This document shows, in pieces, positions 1 through 11,138 of a stretch of DNA of 64,000 bases. Within the stretch, counting starts at the first letter, position 1. Each line of letters starts with the position of its first letter. Source of the DNA: an uncultured Roseibium sp. (lineage in GTDB: Bacteria > Pseudomonadota > Alphaproteobacteria > Rhizobiales > Stappiaceae); assembly GCF_947494555.1 (NCBI RefSeq), contig NZ_CANLVF010000002.1:1302001-1366000 (forward strand). The letters run 5' to 3'. The position numbers and the translations under genes are program-made. Below the pieces are notes generated by a model. The model was not told the DNA's origin. It saw nothing but the letters and a program-made list of their open reading frames with translations, and made no database searches.

Positions 1-773
1 ACGAAAAGATCGGCGATCGGGTCGAGCACAAGCATGAGCACCGCAAGGCCGCTCGCGCCGGCGAGCGCCATTGCGATTGCAAAATCATCACCGCCGGCGG
101 CAATTTCAGCCGTCTCCGCGAACCATCTGCCATATGTCACCCACAAAAGACTGATCGCCAGCCAGCGCGACAGACGGGCCGGGTAGATAACCGCATGAAC
201 AAAAACAGCTGCCAGGATCACCAGACCCAAAAGATCCTCAAAAAGCGGCGCCTGTCCAAGGCCTTCGCGTGTGAACTGCCAGACGACGGCTGCGATCGCG
301 GCGACGGTCAACGAAGCTTTTGAGCCTGTCAGCCAGGCCGCTGCCAATCCCCCCAGGCAAACGAGGAATGCGCCACCCGCCCAGTCTTCCGGCAAGTGGA
401 AGATCTGCCCGACCAGCGCCATGCCACCCAGAAACACGAGGGTCGCGAATCCGGTCAGGAGATCTGCAGCGCCCTTCTTTCCCTTTGAAGCCACGTGAGC
501 GGCAGCTGCGTGGCTCGCCATGAGCAGCAGCGCGATACCGACGAGCTTGGCCGTTTTGGGTATCGCTGCCCAATTGGCGGCAACGAACGCAAAGAGCGCG
601 AGCGCGACGCAGACCATGCCGATCCCTGCCAGCGCCATCGGCAATCTGGAACGGCCGTCTTCCTGTTCCTGCTCCTGCAAGATGGATGCGGCGCCGGAAG
701 AGCTGACCCAACCCTTGGCAACCCAGGCTTCCAGATCGTCTTTCAGTCTCTTCCTGTAGGCCCAGTCGAACAT
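1..773 (-). CDS. DUF2157 family membrane protein (partial, 3' end outside window)
   Basis: Reading the minus strand from the ATG at 773 gives an open frame of at least 257 codons that runs off the left edge, so the C-terminus is missing. The first 50 residues are soluble and charged (starts MFDWAYRKRLKDDLEAWV, then a Gln/Glu-rich stretch), followed by a series of hydrophobic segments with the A-x-N-W motif (VAANWAAIP) after the first helix. This soluble head plus many helices is the layout of DUF2157 inner-membrane proteins, whose function is unknown. Forward open frames in the same stretch are shadows: they lack the continuous hydrophobic pattern. Family call from memory of the architecture. 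Confidence 0.75.
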   Translation of the reverse strand, partial: MFDWAYRKRLKDDLEAWVAKGWVSSSGAASILQEQEQEDGRSRLPMALAGIGMVCVALALFAFVAANWAAIPKTAKLVGIALLLMASHAAAAHVASKGKKGAADLLTGFATLVFLGGMALVGQIFHLPEDWAGGAFLVCLGGLAAAWLTGSKASLTVAAIAAVVWQFTREGLGQAPLFEDLLGLVILAAVFVHAVIYPARLSRWLAISLLWVTYGRWFAETAEIAAGGDDFAIAMALAGASGLAVLMLVLDPIADLF

Positions 774-1149
774 CAATGTGAGCCAATCCCTTCACGTTTG
801 CCCCGATAAGGCCGCCAAATCCGGACCACCAGCTTCTTCGCCAACCGCTCGATGCCTGTCGTTTTCAGACAGTCCAAATGCAATCTGACTGCTGTCCGGT
901 TTCTTGTCCACGGCGATATTTTACGCAGTCACATTCAGGTTTGAAATGAAAACTGCGACCATTTCCGGGCGAAAAGTTGCAATCTGGCGCTCAAATTCCC
1001 TGGTTGATCCATCAACAGACTGCCCGCCACAGTTGCCCGCAACAGGACCAATCAATTGATTGCATTCTAGGCACTGCAATATCTTGCTTGATTTTTGTGC
1101 AAGCACATTTCAAACTTTCGCCGAAGAACCAAAACCATAGGGGATTACA
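774..1149. other. Intergenic region with probable promoter of the ABC importer
   Basis: No convincing gene lies between the divergent DUF2157 gene and the importer. The stretch is AT-richer than its surroundings near 1080-1140. An inverted repeat TGCTTG-N9-CAAGCA lies at 1085-1105, about 45 bases before the binding-protein start. It could be an operator, but this is inference. A GGGG purine run just before 1150 serves as ribosome binding site. Confidence 0.4.
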
Positions 1150-2160
1150 ATGCGTCTTTTGAGAGGCTTAGCGCTCGCAGTGATGTTTGCGGCAGGCAGT
1201 GCCCATGCCGAGACCGATATCAAATTCACACTGGACTGGAAGTTTGAAGGCCCGTCCGCGCCCTTTTTCATTGCTCTCGACAAAGGTTATTTCAAAGACG
1301 AAGGTCTGAACGTGACCATCGACAGCGGCGCCGGATCCCGCGAATCGCTGCCGCGGGTGGCGACCGGGACCTACGACATGGGTTTCGGCGACATCAACGC
1401 CCTGATCAAGCTGATGGACGACCAGCCGGATCTCAAGGTCAAAGCCGTCATGATGGCGTATGAAACGCCGCCGTTCGCCGTGATCGGCCGCAAAAGCCAG
1501 GGTGTGACGGAGGATCCGAAATCCCTGGAAGGCAAGACGCTGGGTGCACCACCGCCAGACGCTGCCTTCGGCCAATGGCCTGCCTTCGTCGATGTGGCCG
1601 GGCTCGACACCAGCGGCATCACCATCGAAAATGTCGGCTTCCCCGTGCGTGAACCGATGTTGGCACAGGGCCAGGTAGATGCGATCTTCGGATTTTCTTT
1701 TTCGTCGGTCTTGAACCTGAAGGCACAGGGCGTTCCGGAAGACGATATTTCACTCATCCTCATGGGTGAAAACGGTCTGGACCTTTACGGCAATGTCGTC
1801 ATCGCCAATACAGACTTCGCTGCCGAAAACCCGGATGCGGTCAAGGGCTTCGTGAAAGCCCTCACCAAAGGCTATCTGGATGCGATCGCTGATCCCGCCG
1901 CTGCCATTCCCTATGTCATGAAGCGGAACGAAGTTCTCGATGAAGCCGTTGAAATCGACCGGCTGACAATGGCTGTCGCAGGATCCATTGCCACACCGGC
2001 CGTCAAGGAAAACGGTTTTGGCGGTGTCGACATGGAGAAGCTGGCAAAGTCAATGGAATACCTGCAGACATCCATGGGCGTGAGCGATACGCCGCCGAGC
2101 CCGGAGAAAGTCTTCGACAGCAGCTACCTTCCCCCGAAGGAAGAACGGATGGTCAAGTAA
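1150..2160 (+). CDS. ABC transporter substrate-binding protein, NMT1/SsuA-like
   Basis: A 336-residue periplasmic binding protein. Residues 1-20 form a signal peptide with an AHA-ET cleavage site. The mature part opens with the family pattern for NMT1/THI5/SsuA proteins: a first beta strand (DIKFTLDWKFEG), then PFFIALDKGYFKDEGLNV, and G-x-G-S-R-E in the ligand loop. The next two genes are a matching ATPase and permease, so this is the capture component of an importer. Family members bind thiamine-precursor pyrimidines, riboflavin, taurine, sulfonates or nitrate-like ligands. Nothing in the sequence fixes which. A GGGG ribosome binding site precedes the ATG. Confidence 0.88.
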   Translation: MRLLRGLALAVMFAAGSAHAETDIKFTLDWKFEGPSAPFFIALDKGYFKDEGLNVTIDSGAGSRESLPRVATGTYDMGFGDINALIKLMDDQPDLKVKAVMMAYETPPFAVIGRKSQGVTEDPKSLEGKTLGAPPPDAAFGQWPAFVDVAGLDTSGITIENVGFPVREPMLAQGQVDAIFGFSFSSVLNLKAQGVPEDDISLILMGENGLDLYGNVVIANTDFAAENPDAVKGFVKALTKGYLDAIADPAAAIPYVMKRNEVLDEAVEIDRLTMAVAGSIATPAVKENGFGGVDMEKLAKSMEYLQTSMGVSDTPPSPEKVFDSSYLPPKEERMVK

Positions 2161-2176
2161 TCCTTCCGCTTCGCCC

Positions 2177-3028
2177 TTGATCAATTGCTCCTGCGGCCGC
2201 CAAATTGGCTGCGGGAGCCCTGTTTCGGACCAGACCTTGACCGGATTTGTAGACATTAGAAACGTACGCCTGTCTTACGGACAGGCAGGCGATGAGACCC
2301 TTGCCCTCGACGGATTGGACATGAGCATCCAGGAAGGCGAGTTCGCAGCGGTCGTCGGCCCATCGGGCTGCGGAAAATCAACACTCATGAAACTTGCGAC
2401 AGGGTTGATTACCCCGCAAGAAGGCAGCGTTGAGGTTGCCCAGAAGGAAGTGTCAGGGCCGGTGTCCATTGCAGGCATGGCTTTTCAGAACCCGTCGATG
2501 CTGCCATGGCGCAGCACGCTATCCAACGTGATGCTACCACTGGAGATCGTCCAGCCTCATCGCGCCAACCTCAGGCGGGAAAAAGCTGCTTACACGGCAA
2601 AGGCAGAGGAGTTGCTCAAACTTGTTGGCCTTGGCGGTTTTGGCGAAAAATTTCCCTGGCAGCTCTCGGGCGGAATGCAGCAACGCGCCAATCTGTGCCG
2701 TGCCCTGATCCATGATCCGGCGCTTCTGATGCTCGACGAGCCTTTCGGCGCGCTTGACGCCTTCACGCGCGAGGAATTGTGGCAGGTCATGCGTGACCTG
2801 CACGCGGAAAAAAGCTTCACGGTCATTCTCGTGACCCACGACCTTCGAGAGGCCGTCTATCTTGCAGATACCGTTTTTGTCATGAGCGCACGTCCCGGCA
2901 AAATCATCGAACGGCGGGAAGTTTCCTTCCCCCGGCCCCGATCAATCGACCTGATCTACGAAGCGGCATTTAACGACATTGTTCATGACCTCAGGGCCCT
3001 GATTGCAGAAGCGAGGGTCGCGGCATGA
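2177..3028 (+). CDS. ABC transporter ATP-binding protein (TauB/SsuB/ThiZ type)
   Basis: The ATPase of the importer. It has a Walker A (GPSGCGKST), a Q-loop region (FQNPSMLPWRS), the signature LSGGMQQR, a Walker B (LLMLDEPFGALD) and the switch His (LVTHD). The longest frame starts at a TTG at 2177 and gives 283 residues. An in-frame TTG at 2237 would give 263, closer to the usual 250-265 of this subfamily, and neither start has a clear ribosome binding site, so the N-terminus is uncertain. The gene is 16 bases behind the binding protein and overlaps the permease start by four bases (ATGA). Confidence 0.9.
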   Translation: MINCSCGRQIGCGSPVSDQTLTGFVDIRNVRLSYGQAGDETLALDGLDMSIQEGEFAAVVGPSGCGKSTLMKLATGLITPQEGSVEVAQKEVSGPVSIAGMAFQNPSMLPWRSTLSNVMLPLEIVQPHRANLRREKAAYTAKAEELLKLVGLGGFGEKFPWQLSGGMQQRANLCRALIHDPALLMLDEPFGALDAFTREELWQVMRDLHAEKSFTVILVTHDLREAVYLADTVFVMSARPGKIIERREVSFPRPRSIDLIYEAAFNDIVHDLRALIAEARVAA

Positions 3029-3789
3029 CATCTTCCCGCTGGATCGCCTTGGCACCCTGGCTCTGGACAATCGGACTGTTTCTCGTCTGGGAACTCGCAG
3101 TCAAGATTTTCAATCTACCGGTTTTCATCCTCCCGGCTCCGACCGACATCTGGGAGGCGATCGTCAAATACTGGTCGCCGATCTGGAAGAACTCGGTCCA
3201 GACGCTTTTCACAACCGTCGCCGGTTTCCTGCTTGCCGTCGTCGGCGGTCTGGCCTTGGGTCTTGCCATCGGCTGGAGCCGGGCCATCTACGCCGGTCTT
3301 TACCCGCTTATGATCGGCTTCAACTCAATTCCGAAAGTCGCCGTGGTGCCGATCCTCGTGATCTGGTTCGGCATCGGAACCATTCCCGCCGTTCTGACAG
3401 CGTTTCTGATCGCGTTCTTCCCGATAGTCGTCAACGTCGCGACCGGTCTTGCAACGATCGAACCGGAAATGGAGGACGTTCTGCGTGCGCTCGGGGCGAA
3501 GAAGCTCGACATAATGCTCAAGGTCGGCATTCCAAGATCGATGCCCTATTTCTTCGGTTCCCTGAAGGTCGCGATCACACTTGCCTTTGTAGGTTCGGTC
3601 ATTTCGGAGACTGTGGCTGCGAACTCGGGTATCGGGCACATGATGCTTGCCGCACAGTCGCAATTTAATGTCCCGCTGGTATGGGCAGGACTTGTAGCGC
3701 TCGCGGTTCTTGGTATTGTTATGTACGCAATAATGGCGTGGCTGGAAATACGGATGACCGGATGGGCTCACCGTGGGAACCGGTCTTAG
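3025..3789 (+). CDS. ABC transporter permease (TauC/SsuC/ThiX type)
   Basis: A 254-residue inner-membrane permease with about six hydrophobic segments. The cytoplasmic coupling loop is present as E-x-x-x-x-L-R-A-L-G-A-K-K-x-D near residue 155, the EAA-like motif of BPD_transp_1 permeases, where it contacts the ATPase. The start codon overlaps the ATPase stop (ATGA), so the three importer genes are translationally coupled. Substrate is unknown. It probably matches the NMT1-like binding protein two genes upstream. Confidence 0.9.
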   Translation: MTSSRWIALAPWLWTIGLFLVWELAVKIFNLPVFILPAPTDIWEAIVKYWSPIWKNSVQTLFTTVAGFLLAVVGGLALGLAIGWSRAIYAGLYPLMIGFNSIPKVAVVPILVIWFGIGTIPAVLTAFLIAFFPIVVNVATGLATIEPEMEDVLRALGAKKLDIMLKVGIPRSMPYFFGSLKVAITLAFVGSVISETVAANSGIGHMMLAAQSQFNVPLVWAGLVALAVLGIVMYAIMAWLEIRMTGWAHRGNRS

Positions 3790-3855
3790 CCGGAAAAGCG
3801 AAAAATCGCTTTCAGTTCAGAGCCTAACTCCAACATAAACCAGGGGGGCTCTGTA

Positions 3856-3887
3856 GGGCGTCCGAGAGGCCCGGACGCCCTTTCACT
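3856..3887 (+). terminator. Hairpin terminator between convergent operons
   Basis: Perfect 8-bp stem GGGCGTCC (3856-3863) with GGACGCCC (3873-3880), a 9-base loop and TTTCAC after it on the plus strand. It sits between the importer permease and the convergent DUF3141 gene and could stop transcription from the left. The T-tract is short. Confidence 0.6.
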
Positions 3888-6545
3888 TTATTCAGCAGGT
3901 TCTTCAGATTTTTTGCGTGTCTGGCGCGGCTTTCGGCGTGCCGTAGGCTTCGATGCACCGGCGCTCGTCTTTCGCGCCGCCTGTTTTGTGGTAGCAGGCT
4001 TGCCCGTGGCCGCTTTGCGTGCCGCCGGCTTGCGGGGCGATGCCTTTTGCGGCGCTTTGGCTGAAGAGGCAGCCACTTCGCTAGCCCTTTCCGTTTTCTC
4101 AGAAACAGCTTGATCAGCACCGTTCTTTGCTTCCGGCGCGGTCTTCCTGCCTGCAAGTGGATCATCAGTGACATCACCGGATACCGGCGGCAAGTCGAGC
4201 ACCTGATGAAATTTCTGCAAGGTTTCCAGCGTATGCGGCGTCATTTCCTCGATCGCGCCTGGAATGTAACGCACGACCTTGGACGCAAGTTCGCGCTCCT
4301 CTTTGGTCTTCAGAAGTTTCGGCAATGTGGCGATCGCCTGTTCAGGCGCAAATTCCACAATAAGTGTCTGCTCCTGCAACAAGAAACTGCGTTCGTCGGG
4401 CATGAGGGATTTGAACGGCTCATCCTGTGTCAAGACACGCGAGGAGCGCTCCAGCCGGTCCCGGCGCACATTGCCGCGGCTGTCCGCAAGCAGGATCAGC
4501 ATGCGAACCACCGCTTCGCGAAAACCACCTTCCTCAATATGCATCAAGGCGGCCTGGACAGGCGGCAGACTGCGCAATTCATCCGTGCGCTTCAGCGTGC
4601 GGCCCGGCTGTTTCGTCCGGCCGAACCAACGCATATAAGGCGATCCCCAAACCGCGTAGAAAAGGTTCTCGTACATCGTGTCGCGCAAATCACGAAACAG
4701 ATCCATAGACTGCTCGATCAGGGCGGCATTGACGCGTTCCAGCTCGACAAACGGATTGTCCGGCTGAACGGGCTTCCGGTCGTTCTTCACACGCTCCGCC
4801 CAACCGGGCAAGGCGCTCAGGAACGGGTTCATGCTGGAAAACAGTTCACGCTGTATCCGGAGCGGATGTGTTTTGCGCCGCAGATCAGCGGTTTGTTCTG
4901 TGACGCCGGCCTGCACGAATGGACGCACACAGACATCGTAAAACTCCGCCTGCTGCTCTGAAGCTCTTGCGACGGCAGCAAAGGGTATTTCATCGTCACG
5001 GCCGTCATCGAGCGTCTTCAGATCGTCCATCTTGCGTTCGTGAAAGCTGACGGTGAACTGGCGGTCGAGAAGCTCACCCTGATAGTCGTCGATGGTCATC
5101 TCATAAAGACCCGGAGGCAGAGCTTCGATGGTCTTCAATGTAGATGTGACTTCCGTGTGTTCCTTTTTCGCGATCTTGGAAGACACAAAAATCCCAAGAT
5201 GACCGACCTGGTCGTGCACCATGTAGATGATCCGCTGTCCGCGGATGGCTATTTCCCGTTCGTCGGAATAGGTGTCGATGATCCAGTTAAGCGCCTGTTG
5301 CGGCGGGGTGATGTTGTCTCCAAAGCTGGCAAAGACGATAATCGGGGCGCGGATCTGCTTGATGTCGACATTGCGGCCTGGTTCAAGCTGCGCTTCGTTT
5401 TTGGACAGGCGATTGCCGACGAAGAGCTGCTCGACGATCCACCTCATTTCCGCTTCATTCAGGAGGAAGTAGCCGCCCCACCAGCGTTCGAATTCCAGGA
5501 AGCGATGCGGCTCGGTATCGACCTTCGAGTAGAGGTCGTAATACTTGCCGAAATAGTTTCTCGCAGGATTGAGGAGCTCGAAATTCTGGACGATGTCCGC
5601 ACCGTCAAACACGCCGTGACCGAGGTCCGAATAGAACATGGCGTTATAGGTGCCCCCCAGAATCCCGCCGTTGTAGCGCATCGGGTTTTCACCAACACGA
5701 CCGGCCCAGGTCGACACCGGCGCTCCGTTCAAGATGATCGGTCCCGTCAGGTCCGGATTGGTGGCTGCCAGCAAAAGCGTTGCCCATCCGCCCTGGCAAT
5801 TGCCCGTCACCACCGGGTTGGGAGCTTCCGGATGCAACTCCTTAACCTTGCGCACAAACGCTGCTTCAGCGTGCGTCACATCGGCAATGGTCTGTCCCTT
5901 TTCCGGCATGCGCTTGAAGGCGACAAAATAGACCGGGTGTCCATCGCGCAGCGCAACGCCCACCTGGCTATCCGGTTTGAACCCGCCGATACCGGCACCA
6001 TGCCCTGCTCTTGGATCGATGATGATATACGGACGCTTCCAGGACTTTGGTTCGCGGTGGGAGCCCTCTTTCGGCTGGATGATCTTGAGTAGCATGTAGC
6101 AGCACGGATGCGGCAGATCCGCACCATCCACAACCAACTCGTAGTCATAGATCAGAACCGGCGGACACCCTGCTTCTTCATGCTCGATGAAGATGTCGCC
6201 GCGCTGGCGGAGCGTGTCCATCGTCAGAACGACGCGTTGAGCTGCGTCCTGCCAATAGCTTTCAAAGGCGTTGTAAAGCGATCCTTCGCTCTGTTGTTTC
6301 GTGAGGTCCTCGAACGCCTTGCCGTAGTCCGCCAGACTTTTTTGCCAGCGGGTCTTATGGCCGTCGGCGATGCTGTTGAGATGCTTGCTTAGCCCACGGC
6401 CCATCAGCTCGACCATGTTGGAGATTTCCGTCGCCTGTGCCTGCCAAGCGGTGAACCGCTGCGAAGGCGACCACGCTGTGGCGTCTTCAAGAGAGTGCAG
6501 AAACTCGTTGTGGCCTTTTTCCAGAGCGTCAAATATGTCCTTCAT
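3888..6545 (-). CDS. DUF3141 family protein, PHA-synthase-like alpha/beta hydrolase with Lys/Ala-rich tail
   Basis: An 885-residue protein. Residues about 130-450 look like an alpha/beta-hydrolase core. The nucleophile elbow reads G-N-C250-Q-G, the G-x-C-x-G lipase-box variant with a Cys nucleophile found in poly(3-hydroxyalkanoate) synthases. No signal peptide is visible. The last 90 residues are very rich in Lys, Ala and Pro with AARK/KPA-type units, like the tails of histone H1-like DNA-binding proteins. A strong AGGAGG site precedes the ATG. It lies 9 bases behind fabI in the same operon, a pairing I recall from other alphaproteobacteria. Polymer synthesis is not shown: DUF3141 proteins lack an assigned reaction. 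Confidence 0.85.
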   Translation of the reverse strand: MKDIFDALEKGHNEFLHSLEDATAWSPSQRFTAWQAQATEISNMVELMGRGLSKHLNSIADGHKTRWQKSLADYGKAFEDLTKQQSEGSLYNAFESYWQDAAQRVVLTMDTLRQRGDIFIEHEEAGCPPVLIYDYELVVDGADLPHPCCYMLLKIIQPKEGSHREPKSWKRPYIIIDPRAGHGAGIGGFKPDSQVGVALRDGHPVYFVAFKRMPEKGQTIADVTHAEAAFVRKVKELHPEAPNPVVTGNCQGGWATLLLAATNPDLTGPIILNGAPVSTWAGRVGENPMRYNGGILGGTYNAMFYSDLGHGVFDGADIVQNFELLNPARNYFGKYYDLYSKVDTEPHRFLEFERWWGGYFLLNEAEMRWIVEQLFVGNRLSKNEAQLEPGRNVDIKQIRAPIIVFASFGDNITPPQQALNWIIDTYSDEREIAIRGQRIIYMVHDQVGHLGIFVSSKIAKKEHTEVTSTLKTIEALPPGLYEMTIDDYQGELLDRQFTVSFHERKMDDLKTLDDGRDDEIPFAAVARASEQQAEFYDVCVRPFVQAGVTEQTADLRRKTHPLRIQRELFSSMNPFLSALPGWAERVKNDRKPVQPDNPFVELERVNAALIEQSMDLFRDLRDTMYENLFYAVWGSPYMRWFGRTKQPGRTLKRTDELRSLPPVQAALMHIEEGGFREAVVRMLILLADSRGNVRRDRLERSSRVLTQDEPFKSLMPDERSFLLQEQTLIVEFAPEQAIATLPKLLKTKEERELASKVVRYIPGAIEEMTPHTLETLQKFHQVLDLPPVSGDVTDDPLAGRKTAPEAKNGADQAVSEKTERASEVAASSAKAPQKASPRKPAARKAATGKPATTKQAARKTSAGASKPTARRKPRQTRKKSEEPAE

Positions 6546-6554
6546 CAGGACCTC

Positions 6555-7319
6555 CTATCCAACAATGCTGTAGCCGCCATCGATGAAATGAATGCCGCCG
6601 GTGACATTGTATGCCTCCCGGCTCGCAAGGAAGGCGGCATAGGCACCGACATCATCGATTGTGGCAAGGTGGTGTGTGGGCGCGCGTTCGGCGGCGTCGT
6701 TCAGAAGTTCGTCGAATTCGGCAATGCCCGACGCCGCGCGGGTCTTCAAGGGCCCGGGCGAAAGCGCGTGAACGGAAATGCCTTTCGGCCCCATTTCCGC
6801 TGCAGCATAGCGGGTTGCGGCTTCAAGCGCCGCCTTGACCGGACCCATGACACCGTAATTCTCGACCACCTTCTGAGCGCCCATGAAAGACACCGTCATG
6901 CAGGTTCCGCCATGCGGCATCAACGGTTCGGCCTTGCGGATCAGCCGCAGGAACGAATGAACCGAAATGTCCATGGCCAATCCGAACCCGGCGGCTGAGC
7001 AATCGACGACCCTTCCGTGAAGATCATCCTTTTTCGAGAACGCGATCGAATGAAGCAGCGTGTCGAGCTTGCCCCATTTTTGCGTAATGTCTGCAAAGAG
7101 CGCGTCCATCTGATCCTCGTCGCGAACGTCGAGCGGCGCGATGATGTCCGCTTCAAGATCCTCTGCGAGCGGGCGCACATAGGATTCTGCTTTTTCATTG
7201 AGATACGTGATTGCCAGATCAGCACCTTGCTTCCGGAAAGCCTTTGCGCACCCGTAAGCGATGGACTGATCGTTGGCGACACCCACCACCAGGGCTTTGA
7301 AACCCGTCAAATCGAACAT
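6555..7319 (-). CDS. fabI: Enoyl-[acyl-carrier-protein] reductase FabI-like
   Basis: A 254-residue SDR-fold enzyme of the FabI type, which reduces enoyl-ACP with NAD(P)H in the last step of each fatty-acid elongation cycle. The N-terminus carries the FabI nucleotide motif G-V-A-N-D-Q-S-I-A-Y-G, and the catalytic pair has FabI spacing, Y155-x6-K162, rather than the Y-x3-K of ordinary SDRs. Length is normal. It is first in an operon with the DUF3141 gene. Many relatives of this organism carry more than one FabI copy, and a copy beside DUF3141 may serve a specialised acyl-CoA or acyl-ACP pool. That part is inference. Confidence 0.9.
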   Translation of the reverse strand: MFDLTGFKALVVGVANDQSIAYGCAKAFRKQGADLAITYLNEKAESYVRPLAEDLEADIIAPLDVRDEDQMDALFADITQKWGKLDTLLHSIAFSKKDDLHGRVVDCSAAGFGLAMDISVHSFLRLIRKAEPLMPHGGTCMTVSFMGAQKVVENYGVMGPVKAALEAATRYAAAEMGPKGISVHALSPGPLKTRAASGIAEFDELLNDAAERAPTHHLATIDDVGAYAAFLASREAYNVTGGIHFIDGGYSIVG

Positions 7320-7501
7320 GAGCTGTCAGCTCCCCGACGTTGAAACAGACTGGAACCGGCATAAAGCCGCACAAATCCTCCCGCCGCTTCAGACGCAGTC
7401 TGAAACTCTTCGCAGTGCAACATAATCAATGTGACGAGACAATGACTTTCCGCAACAATAGGTGGTTGTGCGGATATAACCTCCCGCGTGATATAGCGAC
7501 A

Positions 7502-7533
7502 CAAAAAGGGCGCCCCGATGAGATCGGGACGCC
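7502..7533 (-). terminator. Rho-independent terminator of katG
   Basis: The minus strand reads a GC-rich stem of GGCG plus CCCGAT with one mismatch, a 3-base loop (plus-strand 7520-7522), then TTTTTGT. It sits about 30 bases beyond the katG stop, in the correct orientation. Confidence 0.8.
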
Positions 7534-7565
7534 GTAATCTGTTTGTCGTCGGTTCTGGTTTCGGC

Positions 7566-10012
<2,447 letters not shown>

Positions 10013-10924
10013 ATGATCAATATCACCCTGAAACAGCTTCGCTATTTCGAGGCACTGGCACGCTACGGTCACTTCGGCAAAGCCGCCGAGGCTTGCGCAA
10101 TTTCCCAGCCTGCGCTTTCAATGCAGATCAAGGAGATGGAGGATGCGCTCGGTTCACCCCTGATCGAGCGCGGTCCCCGCCAGGTTCGGCTGACCCATTT
10201 CGGCGAAGTCGCCGTCGAGCGGGCCAGGGACATCTTGAGGGCGACTGAAGAACTTGGAGATCTTGCGCGCGCGTCACAGGATCGTCTCGTGGGTCGCCTG
10301 CGCATCGGTGTTATTCCAACCATCGCGCCCTATCTCCTGCCAAGTGTTATCAGCACCTTGTCGATCCGGTATCCCGAACTGGATATTCATGTGCGCGAAA
10401 CCGTGACGCCGAAACTCATTCAGGAACTCCACGAAGGTAAGCTCGACACTGCGATCGTCGCTCTGCCCGTCTCGGAAAGCGCGCTTGCCGAAACCCCTAT
10501 TTTCCAGGAGACATTCGTGCTTGTGCGCTCCGCCGGCGAGGCCGATGCGCCGATGCCCAATGCGGACGCGCTCCGGCAAATGCGCCTTCTCCTGCTGGAG
10601 GAAGGTCATTGTTTCAGGGACCAGGCTCTTTCCTTTTGCAACATGCCGTCAGGCCCTCCCCGTGAGGTTCTCGATGCAAGCTCGCTTTCAACGCTTGTGC
10701 AGATGGTAAGCGCAGGCATAGGCGTGACCCTTATTCCGGAAATGGCGGTTCCGGTCGAAACGCGTTCCGCCTCCGTCTCCATATCCCGCTTCCACGCTCC
10801 GGAGCCGTCGCGCACGGTCGGCATGGTCTGGCGCAAATCGAGCCCGCTTGCCGGACAGCTCGGTGAAATTGCGGCGATTGTCAAAAGTTCCGCACAGAAT
10901 TCTGCCGGGCTGGAAGAAGCTTGA
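10013..10924 (+). CDS. oxyR: Peroxide-sensing LysR-family regulator OxyR
   Basis: A 303-residue LysR-type regulator with an N-terminal winged HTH (residues 1-60, FGKAAEACAISQPALSMQIKEME). The effector domain carries the OxyR redox pair C200-x8-C209 inside GHCFRDQALSFC, which matches the E. coli Cys199/Cys208 disulfide switch in spacing and surrounding residues. Peroxide would form this disulfide and turn the protein into an activator. Its position divergent from katG fits exactly. An in-frame start upstream of 10013 is not supported. Confidence 0.96.
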   Translation: MINITLKQLRYFEALARYGHFGKAAEACAISQPALSMQIKEMEDALGSPLIERGPRQVRLTHFGEVAVERARDILRATEELGDLARASQDRLVGRLRIGVIPTIAPYLLPSVISTLSIRYPELDIHVRETVTPKLIQELHEGKLDTAIVALPVSESALAETPIFQETFVLVRSAGEADAPMPNADALRQMRLLLLEEGHCFRDQALSFCNMPSGPPREVLDASSLSTLVQMVSAGIGVTLIPEMAVPVETRSASVSISRFHAPEPSRTVGMVWRKSSPLAGQLGEIAAIVKSSAQNSAGLEEA

Positions 10925-11138
10925 ACCGGCCACTTTCGCGAAACGAATTGTTTGTCTTAATACGCGATTTGGCGCTTGGCCGATTTACAAGCCAAGGGAG
11001 ACTCGCCTAAGTTCCCTCGCGTCTGCATTGCAGTCCCGTTCCAGTTTCAGCGATCGACACTTCGAAGAGTGATTGATCGCACAAATTTGTCTCGCCTTTG
11101 GCCACGCGCCGGTTTCATCAGAGCTCCGTTTTTGATCC

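Noticed and set aside
4110..6092. Long plus-strand open frames (283 and 350 codons)
   Set aside because: Antisense to the DUF3141 gene, which has a strong ribosome binding site and a conserved Cys box.
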